From Secundilactobacillus yichangensis (GTDB lineage Bacteria; Bacillota; Bacilli; Lactobacillales; Lactobacillaceae), in the NCBI RefSeq assembly GCF_016861565.1, contig NZ_BOLK01000005.1:62001-126000 (forward strand): 64,000 bases of DNA, in the 5' to 3' direction. The notes beneath the pieces are model-generated. The model saw only the letters and a list, made by a program, of their open reading frames with translations. It did not search any database and was not told where the DNA came from. The position numbers and the translations under genes were made by a program. Numbering within the stretch: position 1 is the first letter of the stretch; every line of letters starts with the position of its first letter. Positions 25,001 to 34,133 of this stretch are shown in pieces.

Positions 25001-25588
25001 ATGAAGCGGGTTTTGCAAATAGTTGCTGTCATTATTGCCATTACTGTACTGGGTATCACGGCGAACCACTTAATGACGCCTGATACACGCGATCAGGCAG
25101 CAACGCAAACGACAAAGAAGGCGGCCGCCCCTACAAAAGCGGCACCAACTCATATTAACTGGCGTGAACCGTCTGAAAACAAACCGTATCCCAAGTGGAA
25201 ACAGCTGAAGGATCCTTGGATTCACGTTTCAGTTAAACAGCAGCGGGTTTTCATCAAAGACGGTTCGAAGACGGTTTATACCATGTATGCTTCAACTGGC
25301 GTTGATAATTCAACACCACGGGGGACCTTCCACATTCAGGCTGAGCGCGGTAAATTCTTTTACAACGCGGAGTCTAAGGAAGGTGCCAAAGATTGGGTCT
25401 CGTTCAAAGATCACGGGATCTATTTATTCCACACGGTACCTACTGATCAGTACGGTAAGTTTAACGTCCAAGAAGCAGATATGCTGGGACGAGCTGCCCA
25501 TTCTCACGGCTGCGTGAGATTAGCAGTTCCAGATGCTAAGTGGTTCTACGACAACGTTACCTACGGGACTAAAGTTGTGATTAATTAA
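25001..25588 (+). CDS. L,D-transpeptidase (YkuD domain), membrane-anchored
   Basis: A 195-residue exported enzyme that can make 3-3 crosslinks or attach proteins in peptidoglycan. A signal anchor lies at about 4-22, then an Ala/Thr-rich linker, then the YkuD domain (about 65-195) with the catalytic HSHGCVRLAVPDA motif (Cys near 171). The TPRGTFHIQ stretch is also typical. Only one catalytic domain and no LysM are present. It is monocistronic, with its own extended -10 and a strong terminator. Confidence 0.9.
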   Translation: MKRVLQIVAVIIAITVLGITANHLMTPDTRDQAATQTTKKAAAPTKAAPTHINWREPSENKPYPKWKQLKDPWIHVSVKQQRVFIKDGSKTVYTMYASTGVDNSTPRGTFHIQAERGKFFYNAESKEGAKDWVSFKDHGIYLFHTVPTDQYGKFNVQEADMLGRAAHSHGCVRLAVPDAKWFYDNVTYGTKVVIN

Positions 25589-25593
25589 ACGAT

Positions 25594-25644
25594 ACCAAAC
25601 AAAAAGGTTTCGAGCTCAATGAGTTCGAAATCTTTTTGTTTGGT
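25594..25644. terminator. bidirectional terminator
   Basis: ACCAAACAAAAAGGTTTCGAGCTC-type left arm pairs with GAGTTCGAAATCTTTTTGTTTGGT over about 23 bp, with a three-base loop and few wobbles, between convergent genes. Confidence 0.83.
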
Positions 25645-25657
25645 CCAAGACCAATGA

Positions 25658-26569
25658 TTAGTCGTTAAAGTTGTTGTTTTCAACGTCGCGGATAAAGGTT
25701 GCTAAGTGATCGTAATAAACTGGCGCGTTATCGATCATGTGGTGATGGCCACCTTCAGGCGTAGTAACTAAGCGGGCGTGCGGAATTTCTTTTGCCATGC
25801 GTTTAGCCGTTGAAATCGGCATGGTTTCGTGTTCGCCAAAGGTCAGCAAAGTTGGTACTTTGATCTCCTTCAGGTGCGGTTCGAATTGCCATTCCTTCAG
25901 TTTACCAGTGATAACGAATTCGTTGTCACCTTGGAAAGCACCGTAAACGGGGCGTGACATGGTTGGAATCAAGTGGGAAATAGCGGCTGGCTTTTTACGG
26001 TCAACGTAGCCGTCATTTAACACGTCCACGTACTTTTGGTACTGCGGATCGTCGTAATTGTTGGCAGCTTCCTGTTTCTTCATGTAAGCCACGGCATCAG
26101 CTGGCAAAGCTTCTTCACGGACTTGGTTAATGTGAGTGACATATTCGTCAATATTATCGACCATTGAGGAAATGATGGCACCCTTTAAATGCTTGCCGTA
26201 TTTAGCAGCGTACATTTGCACTAACGCGCCGCCCCATGACTGGCCGATCAAGTAAAAGTTGTCCAAGCCCAGCTTTTGGCGGACTTCTTCAACTTCGTCC
26301 AAGAAGTAGTCATAAGTCAGGTATTTTTCAGCGATTTTAGGATCACTGTAATCGGGCTGGTCTGAGTACCATGAACCCAATTGGTCATACATGTGAACCT
26401 GAACGTTGAGGCCCTGCTTCTTGAGCTGCTGAGCAGTGTCTTCCCAGTATTCATGGTTGCCGCCGGGGCCGCCGTGCAATGCTAACAGGTGAATATCGCC
26501 TTCACCCTGCGTGTTGGTCCACAGATGATAGCCGTTATCTAGCGTAATGATCGTGGTGCCTTGTTTCAT
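25658..26569 (-). CDS. pepI: proline iminopeptidase
   Basis: A 303-residue alpha/beta hydrolase that removes N-terminal proline from peptides in the cytoplasm. The oxyanion motif is HGGPGG at 32-37, the nucleophile elbow GQSWGG (Ser111), and the C-terminal EGGHHHMID carries the histidine. The family's cap region is present. The start ATG 26569 has GAGGT upstream. It lies 50 bases downstream of pepX on the same strand, so two proline-specific peptidases form a probable operon for using casein-like or other proline-rich peptides. Confidence 0.92.
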   Translation of the reverse strand: MKQGTTIITLDNGYHLWTNTQGEGDIHLLALHGGPGGNHEYWEDTAQQLKKQGLNVQVHMYDQLGSWYSDQPDYSDPKIAEKYLTYDYFLDEVEEVRQKLGLDNFYLIGQSWGGALVQMYAAKYGKHLKGAIISSMVDNIDEYVTHINQVREEALPADAVAYMKKQEAANNYDDPQYQKYVDVLNDGYVDRKKPAAISHLIPTMSRPVYGAFQGDNEFVITGKLKEWQFEPHLKEIKVPTLLTFGEHETMPISTAKRMAKEIPHARLVTTPEGGHHHMIDNAPVYYDHLATFIRDVENNNFND

Positions 26570-26619
26570 GTGAATTACCTCGTTTCAAATTGAAGTTAGT
26601 TACCATAATATCACGAAGT

Positions 26620-29019
26620 CTATAGGTGGGGAAGTTCTAGCCAGCTATTTGCCAGTGATAATGTGTACGTGATATTTTGGTTGCCGCGAACGGTCATACC
26701 AAAATCGGTGGCATAAACGTTCAGACCCAACTGATGGTCCGCTGCTAGCCGGTAATGAGTGGGCTGCAGTTCCAGTTTGATAGAATAGGTCTGCCCTGGT
26801 TGAACCGTATCGACCTGGGTTAATGCGTGCCGATTTTGTAAGTTCATGTGGGCTTTTGAGATCAGCTGATAGGGCGTTTCCTTCTTAGCCAGTTCATATT
26901 CCCGTAAATCTTCTTTACGGAAGTGATAGCCCAACGCCATGGCTTGTCTAGCTAGCGTGGTTGGCAGTGGTTTCAGCCGTTTGAAGTTACCGAGATCTAC
27001 CAGTTCAGTACTGATTAGGCCAATTGACTGGTCGGATGAAACATCGAGGTGCAAAATTGGGCAGCCATCGATAACCAGTTCATCTGTTTGCGCAGGTGCC
27101 TGGAAAAACTGCCGATGACCTTGGAGTGGTGAAGAAGCTTTAATTAAATCCTGCTGCCACCGAGCGTTATCCTTGGCATACAGCTGAAAGGTCGGCTTAT
27201 CCAGCTGATCATTAAACTGAACCGTTTCCTGGCTGGATGTGTCAGTAGAAAGACCATTCGGCGTTAAGTGATACTGAGTCGTCTTGTTAGCGGGGGCACC
27301 CCAATCCGGATAGGCCTGCCAGTTTTCAGCACTGGCATTATCCTGGATCAAAACGTCGGGCAAGATCTTTTCAGCGTGGTTATCCAAATCGTAGAGTTCG
27401 TGGGATAACCAAAGATTGACCATGTCAGAGAAGTCCAGTGACCGGAAATTGTTAATGTAAATGTGCGGTCCCTGATGCAGAATGATTTTATGGTTGATGG
27501 GTAAGTTGTGGATTGCCCGCCATAATTTTTCAGCGTTGCGCGGTTTAACGTTCCAGTCATTAAGACCGTGGACGATCATGACGTCGGCTTTGATATTCTT
27601 GACGTTTTTACGGTAGTTCCGGGCGTCCCAGAAATCATTGTAGTTACCGGTGTCACGATCCTGACCATCTTTGATTGCGGTTAATTGGTGTTGCCACTTA
27701 TCCTTGATGCGGTCATAATCGCCTGCTTGCTGCTGGCGGGAGAAAGTTTCTTCGGCCAGTACGTCAGCATCTTCGCCAGGAAAGCCGCCGGGAGCAATTA
27801 CCAAGCCGTTTTCGCGGTAGTAGTCATACCAGCTGGAGATCCCAGCTTCGCAAATAATGGTTTTGAGGCCGTCCACGCCAGTCGTTGCGGCAGCAGTAGC
27901 CAGTGTGCCTAAATAAGAACGGCCGGTCATTGCCACGTGGCGGTTTGACCAGGTCGCGTCAATGGCAATATTAGAGGTGCGGTTAGTAAAGGCAGTCCCC
28001 TTGCCGTTTAGCCATTCAATGATTGCCGTAGTCGACGTTGTTTCTGCCGGATCACCGGTGGTACGCAACCCGTCAGATTCTTTCGTGCCGATGCCGGCAG
28101 CGTAAACCACCGCGAAACCGCGGGCAAGGAAATAATCGTTCAAACTGTAATCAAAGGTATTGCCGAAACCTTCATCAGCCTGTTTAGTATGGCTATTGAC
28201 CACCCGCGGGTCGGGAATCTTAGCCGGAGCCGGCTGGCTGTCACCAAGGGTATTGGCAGTTGCCGGCTTCTCTGTTAACGATACGTTGACATTGTGGGTC
28301 AGTGCATCGCCATCAGCATCATTGGTCCCTTGATTATAGGGTGAAGCCGTGTAAAGGACGGGGACCGACTGCTGATTTGACTCCACTGGCCGGGTGATTT
28401 CAGCTTTCAGCAGATCGCGCAGGCCATCGTGGTCGCTGTCCTGAGAGGACTCGACATAGGCCACTTCATGAATCAGTTTCGAGGTATCGAAGACTGGCTG
28501 AGCTTTACCGTTGAAGAATAGCGGTTTTGGCAGATCCTTTAACCGGTGGTAGTAGCCGCGACCAGCTAATTGATCAAGGAAGGTCTGACCAGTAGTTGTG
28601 TGAGTGATCAGCAGCTGATACCAGGCGTGAACCAAATCATCGTTGGTTAACGCGTCGTGGTCGAATTCAGGCAGATTGACTTTAGAGGTGATCTTTTCCG
28701 GCGCGTTAATCTGGAAATCGCGGCCGACTTCAAAACCTAGCAGCTGCAAAATCAGGTTGTCAATATGTAACGGTTTGATGTCATCGCTCATTTGAGTCAG
28801 CGACAAAGCATCTAACTGGTCAGCTGCCAGCAAGTTAGCGATTTTGCTATCCGCAGCTTCATGACTAGTGACTTCCGGGAAACTTTGCTGCAGCAGCCGG
28901 CGCAATAGCCGGTGCGGTGATAGCTGTAAGTCAGATTGGCGGATGAATTGGATTTGCTGCAATTCCTTTTTTTCATCGGCCAAAGTAGTTGGTACAATTG
29001 CAAATTGATTGATTTTCAT
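26620..29019 (-). CDS. pepX: Xaa-Pro dipeptidyl-peptidase
   Basis: A 799-residue cytoplasmic serine peptidase (S15) that releases Xaa-Pro dipeptides. The nucleophile motif is MTGRSYLGTL (Ser near 368), the aspartate lies in VHGLNDWNV and the histidine in LHQGPHIY. The N-terminal helical domain and the C-terminal jelly-roll domain (from about 560) are both present, and the length equals known lactobacillar PepX. GGAGG is seven to ten bases from ATG 29019. Likely transcribed with pepI. Confidence 0.95.
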   Translation of the reverse strand: MKINQFAIVPTTLADEKKELQQIQFIRQSDLQLSPHRLLRRLLQQSFPEVTSHEAADSKIANLLAADQLDALSLTQMSDDIKPLHIDNLILQLLGFEVGRDFQINAPEKITSKVNLPEFDHDALTNDDLVHAWYQLLITHTTTGQTFLDQLAGRGYYHRLKDLPKPLFFNGKAQPVFDTSKLIHEVAYVESSQDSDHDGLRDLLKAEITRPVESNQQSVPVLYTASPYNQGTNDADGDALTHNVNVSLTEKPATANTLGDSQPAPAKIPDPRVVNSHTKQADEGFGNTFDYSLNDYFLARGFAVVYAAGIGTKESDGLRTTGDPAETTSTTAIIEWLNGKGTAFTNRTSNIAIDATWSNRHVAMTGRSYLGTLATAAATTGVDGLKTIICEAGISSWYDYYRENGLVIAPGGFPGEDADVLAEETFSRQQQAGDYDRIKDKWQHQLTAIKDGQDRDTGNYNDFWDARNYRKNVKNIKADVMIVHGLNDWNVKPRNAEKLWRAIHNLPINHKIILHQGPHIYINNFRSLDFSDMVNLWLSHELYDLDNHAEKILPDVLIQDNASAENWQAYPDWGAPANKTTQYHLTPNGLSTDTSSQETVQFNDQLDKPTFQLYAKDNARWQQDLIKASSPLQGHRQFFQAPAQTDELVIDGCPILHLDVSSDQSIGLISTELVDLGNFKRLKPLPTTLARQAMALGYHFRKEDLREYELAKKETPYQLISKAHMNLQNRHALTQVDTVQPGQTYSIKLELQPTHYRLAADHQLGLNVYATDFGMTVRGNQNITYTLSLANSWLELPHL

Positions 29020-29096
29020 TAAGTAAAAACCTCCTGCAGTCGAGTATTGATTTCATTATAACGCAGGCGGGCTGATAGCCAGGGATGTTTGAGTCA

Positions 29097-29105
29097 TGAT
29101 ACACT
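29097..29105 (+). promoter_or_regulatory. extended -10 promoter of antiporter gene
   Basis: TGATACACT (TG-n-TACACT) lies 43 bases upstream of TTG 29149. Confidence 0.42.
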
Positions 29106-29148
29106 AGAAATAATCATATTGCGGACACGGACAGAAAGGAACGTTTAC

Positions 29149-30294
29149 TTGAACTATATCGGTGAAATTGCTCTCATCTTATTTGCCACCACCATTGCGG
29201 GTGCCATGAGCCAGCGAATTGGGATCCCCAGCGTGATCGGGCAGCTGCTAGTGGGGATTTTGCTTGGCCCCGCGTTGCTGAACTGGATCCGGTCGGGGGA
29301 GTTACTAACCGCCGGAGCGGAAATCGGCGTGATTATTTTAATGTTCATGGCTGGACTGGAAAGTGACCTGAAATTATTAAAGAAATACTTCAAACCTGCT
29401 ATTAGCGTTGCCACGCTAGGGGTGATCTTACCCATGATCTGTTTCTACTTTTATGGAATAGTGATGCACCAAAACTTCGAGCGGGCAATCTTCTGGGGTG
29501 TTGTTTTCGCGGCTACTTCAGTATCAATTTCAGTTGAAGTCCTGCGTGAATTTGGGAAATTAAACACCAAAGAGGGTGCTACCATTCTTGGTGCTGCCGT
29601 AGTCGACGATATTATGGCGGTGTTGATTCTTAGTATCTTCGTCAGCATGTTTTCCAGCGGCAGCCGTGGCGAACCGAATTTAGGCTTGAGTATTCTCGAA
29701 CAGTTAGCTTACTTCGTCATGGTTTACGTGGTGATCCGCTGGGTTGCCCCGATTCTGATTCGTTTATTTGAACGGTTACCGGTACCGCAATCCGTACCGA
29801 TCATGTCGTTGATCATTTGTCTGGGAATGGCGTATATTGCTGATCTAACCGGTTTGAGTGCTGTGATTGGGGCGTTCTTCGCCGGGATTGCGGTTGCACA
29901 GACTAATGCCCGCCATGAAGTTGAAACTAACATCAGTCCCATCGGCTACGCCTTTTTCGTTCCCATCTTCTTTGTCAGCATTGGCGTGGAAATGCGCTTT
30001 GACCATTTCTGGAGCAACATTTTACTGATTTTGGGCATGACCATTGTCGCGGTATTGTCCAAGCTGATTGGTGGCGGACTGGGTGCCAAACTCTTAGGGT
30101 TTAGCTTCAACAGTGCTTACGTCGTTGGTGCCGGGATGGTCTCGCGGGGAGAAATGGCGTTGATCATTGCCCAAATCGGTTATCAAGCTAAACTGCTGGC
30201 ACCAGAGCTGTATTCGGAATTGATCGTCGTGATTATTCTTAGCACGGTGATTGCACCATTACTGTTAAAGCACGCTATTGCGCGCTTGGAATGA
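29149..30294 (+). CDS. monovalent cation:proton antiporter, CPA2/KefB-type membrane domain
   Basis: A 381-residue transporter with about twelve spans. It has the Na_H_Exchanger fold segments IGIPSVIGQLLVGILLGPALL near the start, FMAGLESDL and the conserved Asp region AAVVDDIMAVL in the middle (the transported-ion aspartates), and GMVSRGEMALIIA. It has no C-terminal TrkA domain, in contrast to the second antiporter at 52312-54168. TTG 29149 is taken as the start because GAAAGGA lies just upstream; the in-frame ATG 29089 has no site and would overlap the promoter. Confidence 0.9.
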   Translation: MNYIGEIALILFATTIAGAMSQRIGIPSVIGQLLVGILLGPALLNWIRSGELLTAGAEIGVIILMFMAGLESDLKLLKKYFKPAISVATLGVILPMICFYFYGIVMHQNFERAIFWGVVFAATSVSISVEVLREFGKLNTKEGATILGAAVVDDIMAVLILSIFVSMFSSGSRGEPNLGLSILEQLAYFVMVYVVIRWVAPILIRLFERLPVPQSVPIMSLIICLGMAYIADLTGLSAVIGAFFAGIAVAQTNARHEVETNISPIGYAFFVPIFFVSIGVEMRFDHFWSNILLILGMTIVAVLSKLIGGGLGAKLLGFSFNSAYVVGAGMVSRGEMALIIAQIGYQAKLLAPELYSELIVVIILSTVIAPLLLKHAIARLE

Positions 30295-30308
30295 ATTTAA
30301 ATAGACAC

Positions 30309-30347
30309 AAAAAGCCACAGAAACCGTTTGAGATTTCTGTGGCTTTT
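30309..30347. terminator. bidirectional terminator
   Basis: AAAAGCCACAGAAA and TTTCTGTGGCTTTT form a perfect 14-bp stem between convergent genes. Confidence 0.85.
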
Positions 30348-30356
30348 AGAATTGAT

Positions 30357-31763
30357 CTACTCAACGTTATCCGGATTATTTAAGCGGCTGTGGCGAACGC
30401 CATAACTGAAGTAGAGAATCAGGCCGAATAAGAACCAGATTCCGGATGCAATCCAAGTTTCAGCTTGCAGCTGAGTCAGCATAAACATGCATAACAACCC
30501 TGAAATAACCGGCAGTACAGGGTACCACGGGACTTGGAAGCCTTGATTGTTTTCAATTTCCTTATTGTGACGCAGGGGAATAATCCCGAATGAGACAAAC
30601 AAGAAAGCAATCAGCGTACCAATGTTAACCAAGTTAGTTAGTTGATCCAGCGGTACGAAACCGCCCATGACGGCAATCACAACGGTAATGGTGCGCAGGC
30701 TATTGATTGGGTTGCCGCGACGGTCTAATTTACCCAAAAACTTCGGTAGCAGACCATCTCTGCCCACCGAATAAATTAAGCGGGAGGAACTGTAGATCAT
30801 GGTGACCATCATGGTAAACATTCCGGCTAAAGCCCCCAGCGCGATGATGCCGGCAGCCCAGTTTTGGTGGACGACCTGCAATGCAAAGGAAACCGGGTCA
30901 GCCACGTTTAACTTGGTGTAGCTGATCATCCCAGTGAGGACGATGGCAACTAACACGTAAAGCAAAGTCGCGATGATCAGTGTTCCAATGATGCCGATGG
31001 GCATGTTCTTTTTCGGGTTTTTAACTTCAGCGGCAGAACTTGAAACCGCGTCGAAACCCAGATAGGCGAAGAAGACCGCCGACGAACCGGCTAAAACGCC
31101 GTGGAAACCAAACGGCATGAAGGGGTGCCAGTTACCTGGCTTGATAAAGAAGGCACCGACGACGACAAACAGCAAGATAATAGCAATTTTAACGAAAACA
31201 ATAATGTTGTTTAGCCGGACGGATGACTTTACGCCGTGTGCCAGCATTGAAGAAATAATCAGCACAATGATGATGGCAATCCAGTTGCCATAAGAACCAT
31301 GTGCAATGTCTAAGGGACCAACGATGGATGCTGGAATATCGACACCGAAACCGCTCATAAAGGACTTGAAGTAGGCGCCCCAAGCACTGGAAACAGCGGC
31401 TACGGCCAATACGTACTCCAGGATCAAGGCCCAGCCGAGGATCCAGCCAATAATTTCGCCGTAGACCAGGTTACCGTATGAATAGGCACTTCCGGCGACG
31501 GGCAATGCGGAAGCAAACTCCGCGTAACACATGGCAGCGGTTGAACAGACAACAGCGGCCAGAACGAAAGATAGAATAATTCCTGGACCGGCCTTAGTCG
31601 CTGCTACGGTGCCGGGAAGAATAAAGATCCCGGTTCCAATCACGGCACCGATTCCAAGTGAGATTAAATCAACGGCTGACATGGTTTTGACGAATTTCTT
31701 GTCAGTTTCCAAGTAGCGGTCGACTTTCTCCCGGCGAAACAAACGCGAAACAAATGATGACAT
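30357..31763 (-). CDS. APC-family amino acid permease
   Basis: A 468-residue membrane transporter with twelve or more spans. LISLGIGAVIGTGIFILPG near 33-51 is the APC TM1 signature, and FFAYLGFDAVSSSAAEVKNP near 228-247 is the TM6 region of the cationic amino acid/YfnA (CAT) subgroup. Substrate may be a neutral or basic amino acid and cannot be fixed. A clear TTGGAGGAA precedes ATG 31763. Monocistronic. Confidence 0.9.
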   Translation of the reverse strand: MSSFVSRLFRREKVDRYLETDKKFVKTMSAVDLISLGIGAVIGTGIFILPGTVAATKAGPGIILSFVLAAVVCSTAAMCYAEFASALPVAGSAYSYGNLVYGEIIGWILGWALILEYVLAVAAVSSAWGAYFKSFMSGFGVDIPASIVGPLDIAHGSYGNWIAIIIVLIISSMLAHGVKSSVRLNNIIVFVKIAIILLFVVVGAFFIKPGNWHPFMPFGFHGVLAGSSAVFFAYLGFDAVSSSAAEVKNPKKNMPIGIIGTLIIATLLYVLVAIVLTGMISYTKLNVADPVSFALQVVHQNWAAGIIALGALAGMFTMMVTMIYSSSRLIYSVGRDGLLPKFLGKLDRRGNPINSLRTITVVIAVMGGFVPLDQLTNLVNIGTLIAFLFVSFGIIPLRHNKEIENNQGFQVPWYPVLPVISGLLCMFMLTQLQAETWIASGIWFLFGLILYFSYGVRHSRLNNPDNVE

Positions 31764-31898
31764 ATAGGTTCCTCCAAATTAAATATTGAAAAGAATTTTA
31801 AGTCTATCTTAACCATGTTGGCCTTTAAAAGCAATTGGTCATGTGAAAGCAGCTGGGTTAATTTTCAAAAAAATTACCTAAAACAGGTATTTCGCAGT

Positions 31899-31926
31899 TT
31901 GCTTGCTTTGCTGATTAGGCTAAAAT
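31899..31926 (+). promoter_or_regulatory. promoter of Nudix gene
   Basis: TTGCTT (31899-31904), 16-bp spacer and TAAAAT (31921-31926), 38 bases before the ATG. Confidence 0.5.
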
Positions 31927-31963
31927 AAGAATTATTAACGTTTTCGGAAGGAATGATTTTAAA

Positions 31964-32389
31964 ATGACAACTGAAGTAGCTAGTGGTGCAGTGGTTTACC
32001 GGGTTCAAAATGGGCAGCCGGAATATTTGTTGCTGAAGAGTGCGACCAGTGATTTCTGGGGTTTCCCTAAGGGCCACGTGGAGGGTGACGAGAAGCTGGA
32101 TGAAACGGCAGTACGAGAAATTCGTGAGGAAACTCAGCTGCACGTTCAAATTGATACTCATTATCACGATGAACTGAAGTATGACATGGCTAATGGCAAC
32201 CACAAGGAAGTCCATTTGTTCACCAGTGAAGTGCCAGCGGATGCTAAGGTGACCAAGCAGGATATTGAAATCAGCAATTACGGCTGGTTTACGGAAGCCG
32301 AAGCGGTCGATCGTTTGACCTACGACAATTTAAAACAGCTAATGAAGCGGGCACACCAGTATATTTCAGCGAAGATTGCAGCCAAATAG
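31964..32389 (+). CDS. Nudix hydrolase (Ap4A pyrophosphatase-like)
   Basis: A 141-residue cytoplasmic hydrolase. The Nudix box is GHVEGDEKLDETAVREIREE at about 38-57, with the REIREE core intact. TTEVASGAVVYR at the N-terminus and the preceding WGFPKG resemble bis(5'-nucleosyl)-tetraphosphatases. Twelve bases separate its end from the guanylate-kinase-like gene, so the two are probably one operon dealing with nucleotides. Confidence 0.86.
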   Translation: MTTEVASGAVVYRVQNGQPEYLLLKSATSDFWGFPKGHVEGDEKLDETAVREIREETQLHVQIDTHYHDELKYDMANGNHKEVHLFTSEVPADAKVTKQDIEISNYGWFTEAEAVDRLTYDNLKQLMKRAHQYISAKIAAK

Positions 32390-32400
32390 TGGGGGAAATC

Positions 32401-32964
32401 ATGAAACACGTCATTGTCATTACGGGTGCAACGGGAACCGGTAAAACAACGGTGAGTACCTATTTAAAAACTAAATATCAAATACCGCGGATCATTACGC
32501 ACACCACCCGGCCAATGCGGCCTGGTGAGCAGAACGGGGTTGATTACTATTTTGAAACCGACACCAGTTTTGCTAATAATCATTACCTGGAATCGGTGAT
32601 TTATGCCGGTTATCACTATGGTTCTTCGTATGAGGGCCTTCAGCGGGCGTTTGAAAAGTCCGACTTAGTCAGTATCGTTCTTGATACTAAGGGTGCCGAG
32701 ACTTACGTTCATGAACTTAAAGATGAAGCGTTTATTTTGTTCCTAACGGTAGGTCAATCGACCATTCTCCACGAACGGCTCAAGGACCGCGGTGATCAGC
32801 TGGAAATGATTCAGTCGCGGATCAAGAGCAAGGAGTATAGCCGTGATTTAACCCTGCCTGCGGATTTAAAGGGTATTGCCACCGTGATCCAAAATGACGA
32901 CTGGCAACGGACGCAGGAAAAACTATCGCAAATCGTGTCGGCCTTGCGAGCATCTTCTTTGTAA
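32401..32964 (+). CDS. guanylate kinase-like P-loop kinase
   Basis: A 187-residue protein with P-loop GATGTGKTT near 8-16 and the guanylate-kinase THTTRPMRPGEQNGVDYYF segment near 36-54, which carries the conserved TTR..R.GE.dG.dY substrate motif. The rest diverges from housekeeping Gmk, so it may be a second, specialised nucleotide kinase. ATG 32401 is used because GGGGGAA precedes it; the in-frame GTG 32389 overlaps the Nudix stop. Its substrate (GMP or another monophosphate) is not certain. Confidence 0.8.
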   Translation: MKHVIVITGATGTGKTTVSTYLKTKYQIPRIITHTTRPMRPGEQNGVDYYFETDTSFANNHYLESVIYAGYHYGSSYEGLQRAFEKSDLVSIVLDTKGAETYVHELKDEAFILFLTVGQSTILHERLKDRGDQLEMIQSRIKSKEYSRDLTLPADLKGIATVIQNDDWQRTQEKLSQIVSALRASSL

Positions 32965-33001
32965 AAAGCGGGGGACATATGTGTCATTGTTCATATATTT
33001 G

Positions 33002-33032
33002 TGATACACTATCTTAAGCGTAATCATTATTA
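33002..33032 (+). promoter_or_regulatory. promoter and Fur/Zur-type box upstream of fur-family gene
   Basis: TGATACACT (33002-33010) is an extended -10. Just downstream, GCGTAATCATTATTA (33018-33032) matches the 7-1-7 Fur-family operator with a perfect TAATnATTA core. The left half resembles the Zur box and the right half Fur or PerR. Its place at the expected transcription start suggests autoregulation. Confidence 0.55.
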
Positions 33033-33068
33033 TTTAAACGGACGAAACTCTTAAAGAGGTGCCATCAC

Positions 33069-33506
33069 ATGCAAGCGGAACTTACACAGGCGTTAACAGA
33101 ACTGAAAAAGAACCATTTAAAGGTGACTAAGCAGCGTAAAGCGCTTTTAACGTACTTACTTCAAAATCAGGATCACTACCATGATGTGACCCTTGTCGAT
33201 GACTATATGCGAAAGCAGTTTCCCGGAATGAGTCACAATACGATTTACCGTAATATTAAGGAGTTTGAAGAAGCCGGCATGGTGGAACAGCAGGTTCAAG
33301 GCGATCAGGCACGGGTCAAATACCAGTGTGATTTCTATCATCTCCACCATCACCACTTTATCTGTCAGAACTGCGGTAAAGTAACGGAGCTTAAAGAATG
33401 CCCCATGGACGTTTTTGCGGCACAACTGCCCGGTTATGATATTGTGGGCCACCGGATTGAACTCTACGGCATTTGTCCGGATTGTCAGAAACTACTGGCA
33501 AAATAA
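33069..33506 (+). CDS. Fur-family metalloregulator
   Basis: A 145-residue DNA-binding repressor. The winged helix lies at about 15-80, with the NTIYRNIKEFEEAGMV recognition region. Metal ligands are abundant: the HLHHHHFIC run at 91-99, and paired cysteines C99-C102 and C136-C139 forming the structural zinc site. The string of histidines fits Fur or Zur better than PerR, which uses an aspartate at that site, but the metal sensed is not certain. The candidate operator just upstream suggests self-control. It has its own terminator. Confidence 0.88.
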   Translation: MQAELTQALTELKKNHLKVTKQRKALLTYLLQNQDHYHDVTLVDDYMRKQFPGMSHNTIYRNIKEFEEAGMVEQQVQGDQARVKYQCDFYHLHHHHFICQNCGKVTELKECPMDVFAAQLPGYDIVGHRIELYGICPDCQKLLAK

Positions 33507-33510
33507 GATG

Positions 33511-33549
33511 ACAAAACAAACCTTATTTAATATTTAAGGTTTGTTTTGT
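33511..33549 (+). terminator. intrinsic terminator after fur-family gene
   Basis: ACAAAACAAACCTTA and TAAGGTTTGTTTTGT form a perfect 15-bp stem with a nine-base AT loop and T-rich trail. Confidence 0.75.
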
Positions 33550-33576
33550 TGTTTATTAATAATAATTTGAGATACT
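33549..33576 (+). promoter_or_regulatory. possible promoter for exported low-complexity protein
   Basis: TTGTTT (33549-33554), 16-bp spacer, GATACT (33571-33576). It overlaps the tail of the preceding terminator. Confidence 0.35.
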
Positions 33577-33612
33577 AATGGTTAATAAGCAGTTAAAAGG
33601 AGGAAATTGATC

Positions 33613-34119
33613 ATGGCATATCGGACACCGCCATTCATCACACCATTTGCAATCGTTTCAATCGCACTTGCACTTGGTGCGACCAACGTGGTGGTTAACT
33701 CAGTCAGTCACTCCAACGAAGGAAAGCCAGCTAATTCTCAGGTTGTTTCCAATAGTTCAGTGATCGATTCGACTAAGCAGTCGTCTGATTCTGATAGTAA
33801 ATCCTCGGATAAAAAGGATTCTAGCAGTGATAGTTCAAAGAAAAAGGATTCTAGTTCAAAGGACAGTCAAAACGACACGAGCACCACGTCGTCAACTCCG
33901 CAGACCGCGACAAGCAATGCTAATAAAACCTCTAACAGATCCAAATCAACTGGCGGCGAAGCAACGAACAATGGCGGTACGAATAATTCTAAGTCGACCA
34001 CGGCCTCTTCACAAACTAATAACACGCAAACCAATAACGATTCAGCTGGTACTGAGGATAACGGTGATACTGGCAACACCGGCAACACCGGCAATACTAA
34101 TCAGACATCAGGTCAATAA
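33613..34119 (+). CDS. exported or membrane-tethered Ser/Thr/Asn-rich low-complexity protein
   Basis: A 168-residue protein I do not recognise. One hydrophobic segment at about 8-28 (FITPFAIVSIALALGATNVV) is a signal peptide or anchor. The remainder is almost entirely Ser, Thr, Asn, Lys, Asp and Gly, with KKDSSS-type repeats near 70-90 and a terminal (GNT)n run encoded by an imperfect 9-bp repeat at about 34073-34098. There is no globular domain and no LPxTG. ATG 33613 follows AAGGAGGAA. The next gene begins 14 bases after its stop, so the pair is an operon. It may be a wall-spanning spacer or glycosylation substrate; that is inference. Confidence 0.7.
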   Translation: MAYRTPPFITPFAIVSIALALGATNVVVNSVSHSNEGKPANSQVVSNSSVIDSTKQSSDSDSKSSDKKDSSSDSSKKKDSSSKDSQNDTSTTSSTPQTATSNANKTSNRSKSTGGEATNNGGTNNSKSTTASSQTNNTQTNNDSAGTEDNGDTGNTGNTGNTNQTSGQ

Positions 34120-34133
34120 GGAGGCGACACCGT

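Noticed and set aside
33790-34100. CRISPR-like or tandem repeat array
   Set aside because: The short repeats are in-frame coding repeats (KKDSSS and GNT units) with no spacers. No CRISPR array or cas gene is seen anywhere in the window.
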